The notes beneath the pieces were generated by a model. It was not told the DNA's origin and made no database searches. It worked only from the letters and a program-made list of their open reading frames with translations. DNA of 16,669 nucleotides, taken from positions 1 to 16,669 of the forward strand of contig CAJLTZ010000056.1 of NCBI GenBank assembly GCA_905209725.1. Direction: 5' to 3'. Made by a program: the position numbers and the translations under genes. Every line of letters begins with the position of its first letter. The stretch's first letter is position 1. Source of the DNA: an uncultured Muribaculaceae bacterium (GTDB lineage Bacteria; Bacteroidota; Bacteroidia; Bacteroidales; Muribaculaceae). Positions 1-6,976 of this stretch are shown here, one piece after another.

Positions 1-54
1 GCATCAAAAATCGGTCGCCCCTGCATTAACATTTTTTATGGGATGGGGTCTTAA
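1..54 (-). repeat. Left terminal inverted repeat of a probable insertion sequence, with TTAA flank
   Basis: Read on the minus strand from position 50, this begins GACCCCATCCCA and continues through AAAAAATGTTAA and GCAGGGGCG. The same order occurs on the plus strand from 16621, with 33 of the first 35 bases identical and similarity fading further in, as imperfect terminal inverted repeats do. The bases next to it on the window side (51-54) are TTAA, as at the other end, which fits a 4-bp TTAA target. An ATG at 32-30 opens an outward frame starting MLMQGRPIFDA, which could be a transposase start. Read the other way, the same bases end a frame in NIFYGMGS-stop, so coding direction is not settled. 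The IS family cannot be named from this much sequence. Confidence 0.6.
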
Positions 55-66
55 AACAATTTAAAT

Positions 67-624
67 ATGGGAATGATGATTGACATGACCACGGCACTCG
101 TGTCGATGGCGGGTACGCTCGCACCATTAGTTGGAGGCGGGGCGCTCCTTTTCCTGCGGCAGAACCGCCGCATAAAGGATGCCGAGGCGCGCCTTGCCGA
201 GGTGAATGTGGACAAGGCAAAAGTGGAGACCCGCGCCGACAACTGGCACATCTGGCGCGAGCAGAACGAGACTATCGTCTCGCTCAACAAGGCGCTCATA
301 GAGCGCAACCGCGAACTGATAGCCTCCATGCGCGAGAAGGAGGACTCACATCAGGCCGACATCCGCGACTGGAAGGAGATGATTGCCCAACTTGCGGAGG
401 CACGTCGCGAACGGGACTATTATTTTCAGTGGCGCTGCTATCGTGAGCAGGGCGACCGCCCGCAGGATTGCAAGCGTCGCAAGCCCAAGCAGAAGGTGCC
501 GCTCCGGTATGCGCCGCTTACTGCCCTTAAACCGGAGGAGGAGACTTCCCCAAGCGCAAGCATCGCAGAGAATGCATCCACATCAATTAGTGAGGAAACG
601 AAAGGGGAGGAATATGAAGGCTAA
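67..624 (+). CDS. Membrane-anchored coiled-coil protein of a phage-type lysis-like cassette
   Basis: A 185-residue protein with one N-terminal hydrophobic segment (about residues 8-30), then RQNRR and a long charged, Glu/Arg/Lys-rich helix (about 33-120) that looks like coiled coil. After this comes a Cys-containing basic motif (C124, C135, then RRKP) and a low-complexity Ser/Thr/Glu tail. This layout resembles the small anchored coiled-coil proteins found just upstream of T7-type amidases in Bacteroidetes prophages and mobile islands; a holin-like or lysis-accessory role is inference. The start at 67 lies 12 bases after the TTAA of the IS-like repeat, and an in-frame TAA sits at 52-54. Starts at 73, 76 or 85 are also possible. 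Any native promoter and upstream partner gene appear to be cut off. The stop overlaps the amidase start by 11 bp. Confidence 0.7.
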   Translation: MGMMIDMTTALVSMAGTLAPLVGGGALLFLRQNRRIKDAEARLAEVNVDKAKVETRADNWHIWREQNETIVSLNKALIERNRELIASMREKEDSHQADIRDWKEMIAQLAEARRERDYYFQWRCYREQGDRPQDCKRRKPKQKVPLRYAPLTALKPEEETSPSASIAENASTSISEETKGEEYEG

Positions 625-1012
625 GGAGATTATAATTCACTGCTCGGCCACGCCTGAGGGACGCGACTATACAGTGGCCGACATCACGCGCTGGCATCGT
701 CAGCGCGGATTCCGCACTATAGGCTATCATTATGTGATTTACCGTGACGGGAGCGTGCATCAGGGACGCTCTGAGAATGAGATGGGTGCGCATTGTCTGG
801 GGCATAATGCCACCTCTATCGGCATCTGCTATATCGGGGGACTAGCTACTGACGGTCGCACTCCCAAAGATACGCGCACTCCTGCCCAGCGCCAGGCGAT
901 GCATGCGCTCGTGGCTGATATCCGCAGGAGACTCGGTCCGCTGCCGGTGTATGGCCATCGCGACTTCGCAGCAAAGGCCTGCCCCTGCTTCGATGTTAAT
1001 TTTGAATTTTGA
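614..1012 (+). CDS. N-acetylmuramoyl-L-alanine amidase, T7 lysozyme type
   Basis: A 132-residue peptidoglycan amidase (Amidase_2/PGRP fold) that cuts the bond between MurNAc and L-alanine. It aligns along its whole length with phage T7 lysozyme. Expected zinc ligands are H9 (IIIHCSAT), H115 (GHRDF) and C123 (KACPCF); the catalytic Tyr and Lys correspond to Y38 (GYHY) and K121. No signal peptide is present, so it needs help to reach the wall, which fits the membrane partner upstream. I chose ATG 614 because it follows a purine-rich AGGGGAGG (603-610) and starts just before the conserved core; the open frame continues further upstream without homology. The C-terminus is short, and its last residues are encoded by a 7-bp tandem repeat at 998-1017. 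It sits between the coiled-coil gene (11-bp overlap) and the lipoprotein gene (5-bp gap). Confidence 0.92.
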   Translation: MKAKEIIIHCSATPEGRDYTVADITRWHRQRGFRTIGYHYVIYRDGSVHQGRSENEMGAHCLGHNATSIGICYIGGLATDGRTPKDTRTPAQRQAMHALVADIRRRLGPLPVYGHRDFAAKACPCFDVNFEF

Positions 1013-1017
1013 ATTTT
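998..1017 (+). repeat. AATTTTG 7-bp tandem repeat, about 2.9 copies
   Basis: Three back-to-back units (998-1004, 1005-1011 and a partial 1012-1017) span the amidase stop codon (TGA 1010-1012) and end at the ATG of the next gene (1018). The unit is not a multiple of three, so gain or loss of a copy can change the reading frame. Confidence 0.8.
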
Positions 1018-1521
1018 ATGGTAAGGATTTGCTTTTGGTTGGTTTTGGTGGCGGGATGTGTGGGGTGTGCGCGCACGCGGTATGTGCCGGTGCGGGAGGA
1101 GAGTGTCAGGGTCAGGACTGATACTGTATTCAGGTGGGTGCGGGATTCTTCTGTCACTGCTTCGGCGCTGCGCGAGAGGGAGCGTGTGGAGATTCGCGAT
1201 TCGATCGCACCGGTGGTGGATTCCACGGGCATGGTGGTGGCTTACGACCGCTGGCACTGGCGCACCACCCTTAGCGACACACATGATGAAAAGAGCAGCC
1301 GGCGCAACCGCAATGACACTGCCTCTTCCACTATCATACGCACTGATACGGTGGTAAAGGAGGCAATGGCGAAGCCAAACGCGTCCGGCGATAGGGGGAA
1401 CACGCGCGGTCTGCGCTGGTGGCAGAAAGTTCTGATGGCGTTAGGGGTGATCGCGCTGATTCGAGCGCTGATACGACTTATTATTTTCTGTCGGGGAAAA
1501 TCTCTTCGGTTTCCCGGATAA
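1018..1521 (+). CDS. Spanin-like lipoprotein with C-terminal membrane segment
   Basis: A 167-residue protein beginning MVRICFWLVLVAGC, a signal peptide with a lipobox (VAG before C14; C17 is an alternative). The middle (TRYVPV, VRTDTVFRWVRDSS) is rich in charged residues and Val-Arg-Thr-Asp patterns. Near the C-terminus, RWWQK is followed by a hydrophobic helix (VLMALGVIALIRALIRLIIF) and a basic tail. A lipid anchor at one end and a membrane helix at the other, directly after an amidase, is the layout of lipoproteins in Bacteroidetes lysis cassettes. A unimolecular-spanin-like role, linking the outer and inner membranes, is inference. ATG 1018 is preferred over an in-frame TTG at 1009. The final codons overlap the 3' end of the opposing Sel1 gene by 41 bp, so the tail may have been reshaped at an insertion boundary. 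Confidence 0.7.
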   Translation: MVRICFWLVLVAGCVGCARTRYVPVREESVRVRTDTVFRWVRDSSVTASALRERERVEIRDSIAPVVDSTGMVVAYDRWHWRTTLSDTHDEKSSRRNRNDTASSTIIRTDTVVKEAMAKPNASGDRGNTRGLRWWQKVLMALGVIALIRALIRLIIFCRGKSLRFPG

Positions 1522-2338
1522 TCTGAATGGCCTTGGAATCGCCGGCTGCGGCAGCGCGGCGGTAATATTCCAGGGCTTTTTCATAATTATACGGTTTGCC
1601 GCGCCCTAAAGCATATGCCTCGCCAAGAAGGCGAAGTGTTTCCGGGTCATCGCCACCTAATTCCATAAGGAAAGCGCCGGAGACAGGGAGATTCTCACTA
1701 TAGAATTTTTTTCCGAGCGTGGCTGCTTCCTCAGCGGGAAGTCGTTGCCAGGAGCGGCCCATCATATTGAGCAGACGGAGGTCGGCATCCTCCAGGCCGG
1801 CATTTGCAGCACTTTCGTAAAGGGAGGCAGCAGCAGCGGTGTCCCTCTCCACACCTTTTCCTTCTCGGTGAAGGTCAGCCAACAGGCTCAAGGCCGTAGG
1901 CACACCTCCCTGCGCGGCCTTTTCCAGATAGGGGAGAGCGCGCTGATGGTCAGAATCCCTGTGCACGAGCATAAAGGCCATATTTGCTGCGGCACGCGCA
2001 TCGCCGGCATCGGCTGCTCGCGAAATCCAATAACGGGCGGAGTCGGGATTCTGCGTCACTCCGCGCCCTTCGCCATAGATATAGCCGAGATAATTGGCAG
2101 CGGCCGGATTGCCACGTTGCGCCGCTCCACGGAGCAGCGACAGCCAGCGCACAGTGTCGGCAGGTATGGAGTCGTAGCCGGTCTCATACACGCGCGAGAG
2201 CCTCCACATGGCCTCGGCATTCCCCTCGGCGGCACGTCCTTTCAGCTGCTCGAAACTGCGCCGCGCCTCCGGGCTCATTCCCCGGCCAAGAAGCACCGCG
2301 GCAAGCAGCAGACCGGCCAGCCACAATATGCGCCTCAT
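1481..2338 (-). CDS. Sel1-repeat protein with N-terminal membrane anchor
   Basis: A 285-residue protein with a hydrophobic N-terminus (about residues 4-18), then several Sel1-like (TPR-related) repeats. The clearest run is GYIYGEGRGV followed by ARYWISRAADAGDARAA; others include LADLHREGKGVERD with LYESAANAGLEDA, and GEAYALGRG with ALEYYRRAAAAGDSKA. Sel1 repeats form helical solenoids for protein binding and carry no catalysis. It is probably periplasmic and tethered. Its ATG overlaps the porX stop as ATGA (2335-2338), so the two are likely translationally coupled and may act together, for example by docking periplasmic partners of the Por pathway; that link is inference. The 3' end runs 41 bp into the opposing spanin-like gene. 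Confidence 0.85.
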   Translation of the reverse strand: MRRILWLAGLLLAAVLLGRGMSPEARRSFEQLKGRAAEGNAEAMWRLSRVYETGYDSIPADTVRWLSLLRGAAQRGNPAAANYLGYIYGEGRGVTQNPDSARYWISRAADAGDARAAANMAFMLVHRDSDHQRALPYLEKAAQGGVPTALSLLADLHREGKGVERDTAAAASLYESAANAGLEDADLRLLNMMGRSWQRLPAEEAATLGKKFYSENLPVSGAFLMELGGDDPETLRLLGEAYALGRGKPYNYEKALEYYRRAAAAGDSKAIQIIRETEEIFPDRK

Positions 2339-3870
2339 TTCACACTCATCGTGACCAGCGGCACAAGCATCTCCTGAAGCGAAATGCCGCCATGCTGGAA
2401 GGTGCCCGTGTAATACTGCACGTAGTAGTTGTAATTATTCGGATAGGAGAAGAAGTCCTCATTCTGGGCGAAGATGAATGTGCTGGAGATGTTGGGAGCC
2501 GGAAGGCCGAAACGCTTCGGATTATGAATCTCGTATACCTGCTTGGGGTTATAGCTCAGGTTCTTGCCTACCTTATAGCGGAGGTTGGTGTTTGTGTTTC
2601 GGTCGCCCACCACCTTGATTGGATTATCCACGCGGATTGTGCCGTGGTCGGTGGTGAGCACCACCTCGTAACCCAAGTCGGCGAGGCGTGCGAAAATCTC
2701 CACGGCGCCGCTATGGCGGAACCACGACTCGGTGATCGACCGGTAGGCAGCATCGCTGTTGGCGAGCTCGCGGATCATCTTCGACTCTGTACGCGCATGG
2801 GAGAGCATATCGATGAAATTGAGCACCACCACATGCAGCGGCGTCTCACGGCTGCTGTTGAGTTTCTGAAGGAATTTCTCACAACCTGTGGAGTCGTTGA
2901 GCTTGGTATAAGTGAATTTCTCCTTGCGACGGAAACGGTCGAGCTGCGTCTGCACAAGTTCGCGCTCATAGATATTGAGTCCCTCGTCTTCATCCTCCTC
3001 CACCCAGTATTGCGGATACATCTTCTTGATGTCCTCGGGCATAAGGCCGGCGAAGATGGAATTGCGGGCATATTGCGTGGATGTGGGGAGAATCGTGGTG
3101 TAGAGCTCCTCTGTCACATTGAAATATTCCGAGAGCAGGGGCTGCACCACCTTCCATTGGTCGAGACGGAAATTATCTATGAGAAAGAAGCAGACTTTCC
3201 GGCCCTCGTCGAGCAGAGGGAACACACGGCGGCGGAACACTTCGTGGCTCATCAAGGGATGGTCGCCGCCCGTTACCCAGTCCTCGTAATTCCTGCGGAT
3301 GAATTTGCAGAAATTGGAATTGGCATCGCGCTTCTGCATCAGGAGCATCTCCGACATCGCGCTGGCGGTGTCGGCAAGCTTCAGTTCCCAGCGCACAAGG
3401 CCGCGGTAGACCTCCATCCACTCCTCCACAGAGTCGGCGAAATTGATTTTCTGCGAGATGCGGGCGAATTCCTGCTGATAGTCGTTGGAGGCCTGCTCGG
3501 TGACAATCTCGCGGCTGTGGAGGTTTTTCTTTATGGAAAGAAGAATCTGGTTGGGGTTGACAGGCTTGATGAGATAGTCGGCAATCTGGTTGCCGATGGC
3601 CTGGTCCATGATATTTTCCTCCTCGGATTTTGTGACCATCACCACAGGAACCTCGGGATGCTCGCGGTTGATGCGGTCAAGCGTCTCGAGGCCCGAGATA
3701 CCCGGCATGTTCTCGTCGAGAAGAATCAGTGAGAATCGTTCGGAAGCGAGTGCGTCAAGGGCGTCACGGCCATTGCTCACAGTGGTCACATCATAGCCCT
3801 TGGCCTTTAAAAACATTATATGTGGCTTCAGCAGATCTATTTCATCGTCGGCCCAGAGTATCTTGTCCAT
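2335..3870 (-). CDS. porX: PorX-type response regulator with PglZ phosphodiesterase domain
   Basis: 511 residues. The N-terminal receiver domain (about 1-120) has the acidic pocket D8/D9, phospho-acceptor D52 (LILLDENMPG), T80 and K102 (YLIKP). A linker of about 80 residues is followed by a PglZ/alkaline-phosphatase-fold domain (about 225-511). Candidate metal and catalytic residues look intact: D232 (LIDNFR), T263/T265 (LPTST), D354 and H358 (FIDMLSH), D408/H409 (TTDHG) and H493 (FQHGG). In Porphyromonas gingivalis, PorX controls the type IX secretion system with sensor PorY and the sigma factor SigP, and its PglZ domain cleaves oligonucleotides. No PorY or SigP lies in this window. The gene follows the PorW-like gene with a 5-base gap and overlaps the Sel1 gene by 4 bp, so the three are probably one operon. 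PorX homologues also occur in Bacteroidetes without full type IX secretion, so the output here is uncertain. Confidence 0.92.
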   Translation of the reverse strand: MDKILWADDEIDLLKPHIMFLKAKGYDVTTVSNGRDALDALASERFSLILLDENMPGISGLETLDRINREHPEVPVVMVTKSEEENIMDQAIGNQIADYLIKPVNPNQILLSIKKNLHSREIVTEQASNDYQQEFARISQKINFADSVEEWMEVYRGLVRWELKLADTASAMSEMLLMQKRDANSNFCKFIRRNYEDWVTGGDHPLMSHEVFRRRVFPLLDEGRKVCFFLIDNFRLDQWKVVQPLLSEYFNVTEELYTTILPTSTQYARNSIFAGLMPEDIKKMYPQYWVEEDEDEGLNIYERELVQTQLDRFRRKEKFTYTKLNDSTGCEKFLQKLNSSRETPLHVVVLNFIDMLSHARTESKMIRELANSDAAYRSITESWFRHSGAVEIFARLADLGYEVVLTTDHGTIRVDNPIKVVGDRNTNTNLRYKVGKNLSYNPKQVYEIHNPKRFGLPAPNISSTFIFAQNEDFFSYPNNYNYYVQYYTGTFQHGGISLQEMLVPLVTMSVK

Positions 3871-3875
3871 AGCGT

Positions 3876-6872
3876 TTATTCCTTGGGTTGGGATTCAGGT
3901 TGGGATTCGGTTTCCGGTTCGGTTGCTTCGGGATTGGTTTCCACAGGCATTTCTTCCGGAGACTCTTCGGGAGATTCCTCAGATGATTCCTCGGAATTTT
4001 CTTCCGGATTCTCCTCCGGATTTTCTTCCTTGACTTCCTCCGAGGCCTCCACCGGAATCTTCTCGGCAGCGCTTATCACATCGCTCTCTGTGGTTTCCAC
4101 ATCCTTAGCCTCCTCGAAGCGGAAGTACTCTTCAAAAGAACGCCCCTCGCGAAGAAGAAGTTCAAAGTTGGGCTTGCTGATCATAATCGGGCGCACGCCA
4201 TCAGGGAGCGTGAAGTTCTTCTCGGCCATGATGCGGCGATAATGCTCGAGTTCGCGGGTGTTGCGGAATCCCTTGATTATAAGCAGGCCCACATTGCCGA
4301 AACTCATCGGTTCGAGGTCAAAGTCCTTCACCACAAACGAACTGAAGTTGAAGCGGGCCACTTCATAGAGCAACTGATTGGCATTCACCGAATCGCGCGG
4401 GAAGGCGAGCACAAGATACTGAGGCGAGTTCGGGTCGCGTTCGAAATTGGCCGGCTGGCCGTCGGATGCTACAGGCACGCTGTCGTTGCTCAGGCGCATA
4501 TCCCAGAGCATACCGCGCGAATTGGAGATTCCGGCATGCGGTTTGCGGCCGGCCTTCAGACCCTTCACTATGCCTCCGGCCATCTCGGTCATATCGGTCT
4601 GCGGCCATTTTTCAAGCAAAGTGGTGAGCTGCTTCTGCATCTCCTCCGTATTGTTTTCGGTAAGATATGAGAGCGCATTGATGAATACGAACTTCGGAAG
4701 AATCTTTGAGAGAGGATAGTCGCGTTCCATATCTTCGGTGAGACGGTGCACGGTGGCATTGTCGTTGTTGAGATAGGCGGTATAGGCACGGTCGTACATC
4801 TCCTCCTGCACCTCGTTCATACGGCGCAGATTGTCGAAATAGTTCGGATCGATCATCGCTTTGCCGTAGGGGGAGTCGGGGAAATTGTCGATAAGCAGTT
4901 TACGCCAGCGCTCTGCCTCTGTCTTATTGTTCTGACGCACAGCCATAAGATACATATTATAGTAGACGTCGAGACGATAAACATTGTCGGGATAGCGCTC
5001 GAGCAGGCGGTTGAATTCCTTACGCGAGGCGGCATAGTCCTCGAGTTTATCCTTGAGGATTACGCCCATATTGTAAAGACCCTCCTGAATCACATCGTTG
5101 GCGGTCTTAATCTCCTCCTCGGTGCGGGGAATCTGCTTCATGTAATATTCTGCCTGATGGGGGTCGTTCTCAGCCTCGAGCTGCTTGGCAGCCTTCTCGC
5201 GCTCTTCGGGAGAAAGTGTGGAGTCGTTGGGCAGCCCTTCTTCCGTGCTCTCCTCCTCGTCGTCATAGTTGGCCTCGGGGCCGTCGTAGATGGAGAATGA
5301 GCTCTTGTCGCGTCGGCGCCAGTCGTCCTCAAGCTTACGCGCACCCCAGCGGCGCTGGAACTCGTTCTTGCCCTGGCTCTTCGACACATTATTGTAGAAA
5401 TACCACGACTTGTCGCTGTTGGCCATAAAGGTGTTGGGCGAGTCATCGCGCTTGATGCCGTTGTCCTTCCCCTCCTGCTCGGCGAGATAAGCTTCGCGCT
5501 TGGCCTCCTCAGCCTCTTTTTTCTCCTTTTCTATCAATTCCTTGGCAAGACGCTCGCACACCTTTCTCTGTTCCTCGGGCGTCATCTTGGAGAGAGTGAG
5601 AAGGGAGTCCTGGAGATGCACGTTGCCTGCATATAGAGCCAGTTCATCGAGCACATCGCTGCGGCGCTTGAGTGTTTTATAGTCGGGATAATTCTCCGGC
5701 AACTGCGGGATAGCCTCTGAATAGCAGGGCTGTGCCTTCACATATTCCCCTTGCTGGAAATAGATATTTCCTAAGGCAAGCTGCGCCATGGCCTTGTCGA
5801 TGCCATTGCGCGTGGATTTCGCCACAGCCTTAATATACCAGTCGGTAGCCTGCGTGGTGTCGCGTCGCGAAAGGTAGAGATTGCCTATGGCATAATATAT
5901 CTGGTCGAGATATTCGGCGTTACGCGCGAAACGGGACATATTCTTGAGAGAGCGCACCTCGCCGCGGATGTCAGTGCCCTCAAACACTTCGGAGCGCTTG
6001 ATACGGGCATTGAATTTGGCACGGTAAGCGAGACCATGCCCCGAACCGGCTTTTTTATATGCCGCGTAAGCCTTCTTCTTATCGCCCAGGCGGGAATATA
6101 TCTGGCCAAGCAGGAAATAGAGGCGGTTGCGCTGAGTGCCGTGAGCATATTTCGCGGCTGTCAGGATAAAGGGTGCGGCCTCGTTCCAACGCTCGAGTTT
6201 CACAAGATAGTCGCCGTGGGCAAGATTATAGAGAATCTTAAGGTTTTTATTCACAAGGTCTTTCTCCTTCACGAGATGCATGGCATTCTCAGCCTCATAG
6301 TTCCAGCCGAGGGCGCAATAACTGAGCGCCTGCCAGAGGCGAGCCTCCGTCACCGTGTTGGGCAGCCATGTGAAATGCTTCGAGATATAGAAGAATGTGG
6401 CAGCGGCGCCAAGGAAGTCGCCGTTGTAATATTGAGCTTTACCCATCGTGATCCAGGCGTTATGGAGGAAGGGATTGAATTCGTCGCGGGCACGGAATGC
6501 CTTCTCCTTCGGGCTATTGCCCTTCTTCTTAGGCTTCGTCTTGATGGAATGGAGCTGGATGGCCTTCTGCATCTTCTCGATGGTGCGCTTGAAGTCGCCG
6601 GTGGGCTGGGGACGCTTCTGGTCGGCACGCGCCTCGGCGGGATGAATCAACATCGTGCGGGTATAGTCGTCCTCATAGGCCTTCTCCATCTCCTGGAGTT
6701 GCTCGTCGTAGTGGGTCTTGCCGTTATAATATACGTTGTAGCGGGTGGTGAAAGCCTCCCACTGGCGCTTGGCGGGGGTGTTTTTCGGCTTGGAGGTCTT
6801 GCAGCCGGCAAGAAGCATGGAGCCGGCAAGCACAATTACAAACATAAGCAAGGGAAGCGCAACGCGTTTCAT
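3876..6872 (-). CDS. porW: PorW/SprE-like TPR lipoprotein
   Basis: A 998-residue outer-membrane-type lipoprotein when started at 6872 (MKRVALPLLMF); the lipobox is LLAG before C24. An in-frame upstream ATG at 6923 would bury the signal peptide behind 17 polar residues, so 6872 is preferred; AAGGGA lies a few bases upstream. Near the N-terminus comes a SprE/PorW-like stretch (TTRYNVYYNGKTHYDE, later YEDDYT), then many TPR-like helical hairpins (for example ALGNIYFQQGEYVKAQPCYS), a charged linker and a second TPR region. The last 58 residues are a Glu/Pro/Ser-rich low-complexity tail. PorW/SprE is a lipoprotein required for type IX secretion and gliding in Bacteroidetes. Direct linkage to porX supports the assignment. 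It is longer than P. gingivalis PorW as I recall it. Whether a complete secretion machine exists cannot be seen here. Confidence 0.78.
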   Translation of the reverse strand: MKRVALPLLMFVIVLAGSMLLAGCKTSKPKNTPAKRQWEAFTTRYNVYYNGKTHYDEQLQEMEKAYEDDYTRTMLIHPAEARADQKRPQPTGDFKRTIEKMQKAIQLHSIKTKPKKKGNSPKEKAFRARDEFNPFLHNAWITMGKAQYYNGDFLGAAATFFYISKHFTWLPNTVTEARLWQALSYCALGWNYEAENAMHLVKEKDLVNKNLKILYNLAHGDYLVKLERWNEAAPFILTAAKYAHGTQRNRLYFLLGQIYSRLGDKKKAYAAYKKAGSGHGLAYRAKFNARIKRSEVFEGTDIRGEVRSLKNMSRFARNAEYLDQIYYAIGNLYLSRRDTTQATDWYIKAVAKSTRNGIDKAMAQLALGNIYFQQGEYVKAQPCYSEAIPQLPENYPDYKTLKRRSDVLDELALYAGNVHLQDSLLTLSKMTPEEQRKVCERLAKELIEKEKKEAEEAKREAYLAEQEGKDNGIKRDDSPNTFMANSDKSWYFYNNVSKSQGKNEFQRRWGARKLEDDWRRRDKSSFSIYDGPEANYDDEEESTEEGLPNDSTLSPEEREKAAKQLEAENDPHQAEYYMKQIPRTEEEIKTANDVIQEGLYNMGVILKDKLEDYAASRKEFNRLLERYPDNVYRLDVYYNMYLMAVRQNNKTEAERWRKLLIDNFPDSPYGKAMIDPNYFDNLRRMNEVQEEMYDRAYTAYLNNDNATVHRLTEDMERDYPLSKILPKFVFINALSYLTENNTEEMQKQLTTLLEKWPQTDMTEMAGGIVKGLKAGRKPHAGISNSRGMLWDMRLSNDSVPVASDGQPANFERDPNSPQYLVLAFPRDSVNANQLLYEVARFNFSSFVVKDFDLEPMSFGNVGLLIIKGFRNTRELEHYRRIMAEKNFTLPDGVRPIMISKPNFELLLREGRSFEEYFRFEEAKDVETTESDVISAAEKIPVEASEEVKEENPEENPEENSEESSEESPEESPEEMPVETNPEATEPETESQPESQPKE
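3879..4052 (-). repeat. Glu/Pro/Ser-rich low-complexity tail repeat in the PorW-like gene
   Basis: The 3' end of the PorW-like gene encodes repeated four-residue units such as PEEN, SEES and PEES (roughly 12-base periodicity at about 3930-4030), then Pro/Glu/Thr-rich sequence. Such tracts change length easily by slippage in 12-base steps and keep the frame. Confidence 0.75.
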
Positions 6873-6976
6873 CACGCTGCACTTCCCTTTATTATCTATA
6901 TTGCAATTTTCCCGTCGACGCATATTCTAATAACGCGACAAAGGGCTTTTAATTATTCGGCCTGGGCAAGTAGCAA

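Noticed and set aside
67..1521. Complete prophage
   Set aside because: Only lysis-type genes are present; there are no structural, replication or integrase genes in the window.
1984..3732. Long plus-strand open frame (582 codons) opposite porX and sel1
   Set aside because: It is antisense to two genes with clear domains and intact motifs. Its His/Val/Leu-rich translation has no recognisable motif.
6873..6976. Separate promoter before the PorW-like gene
   Set aside because: A TTTG occurs, but no TANNTTTG follows at a suitable spacing; co-transcription from upstream is as likely.
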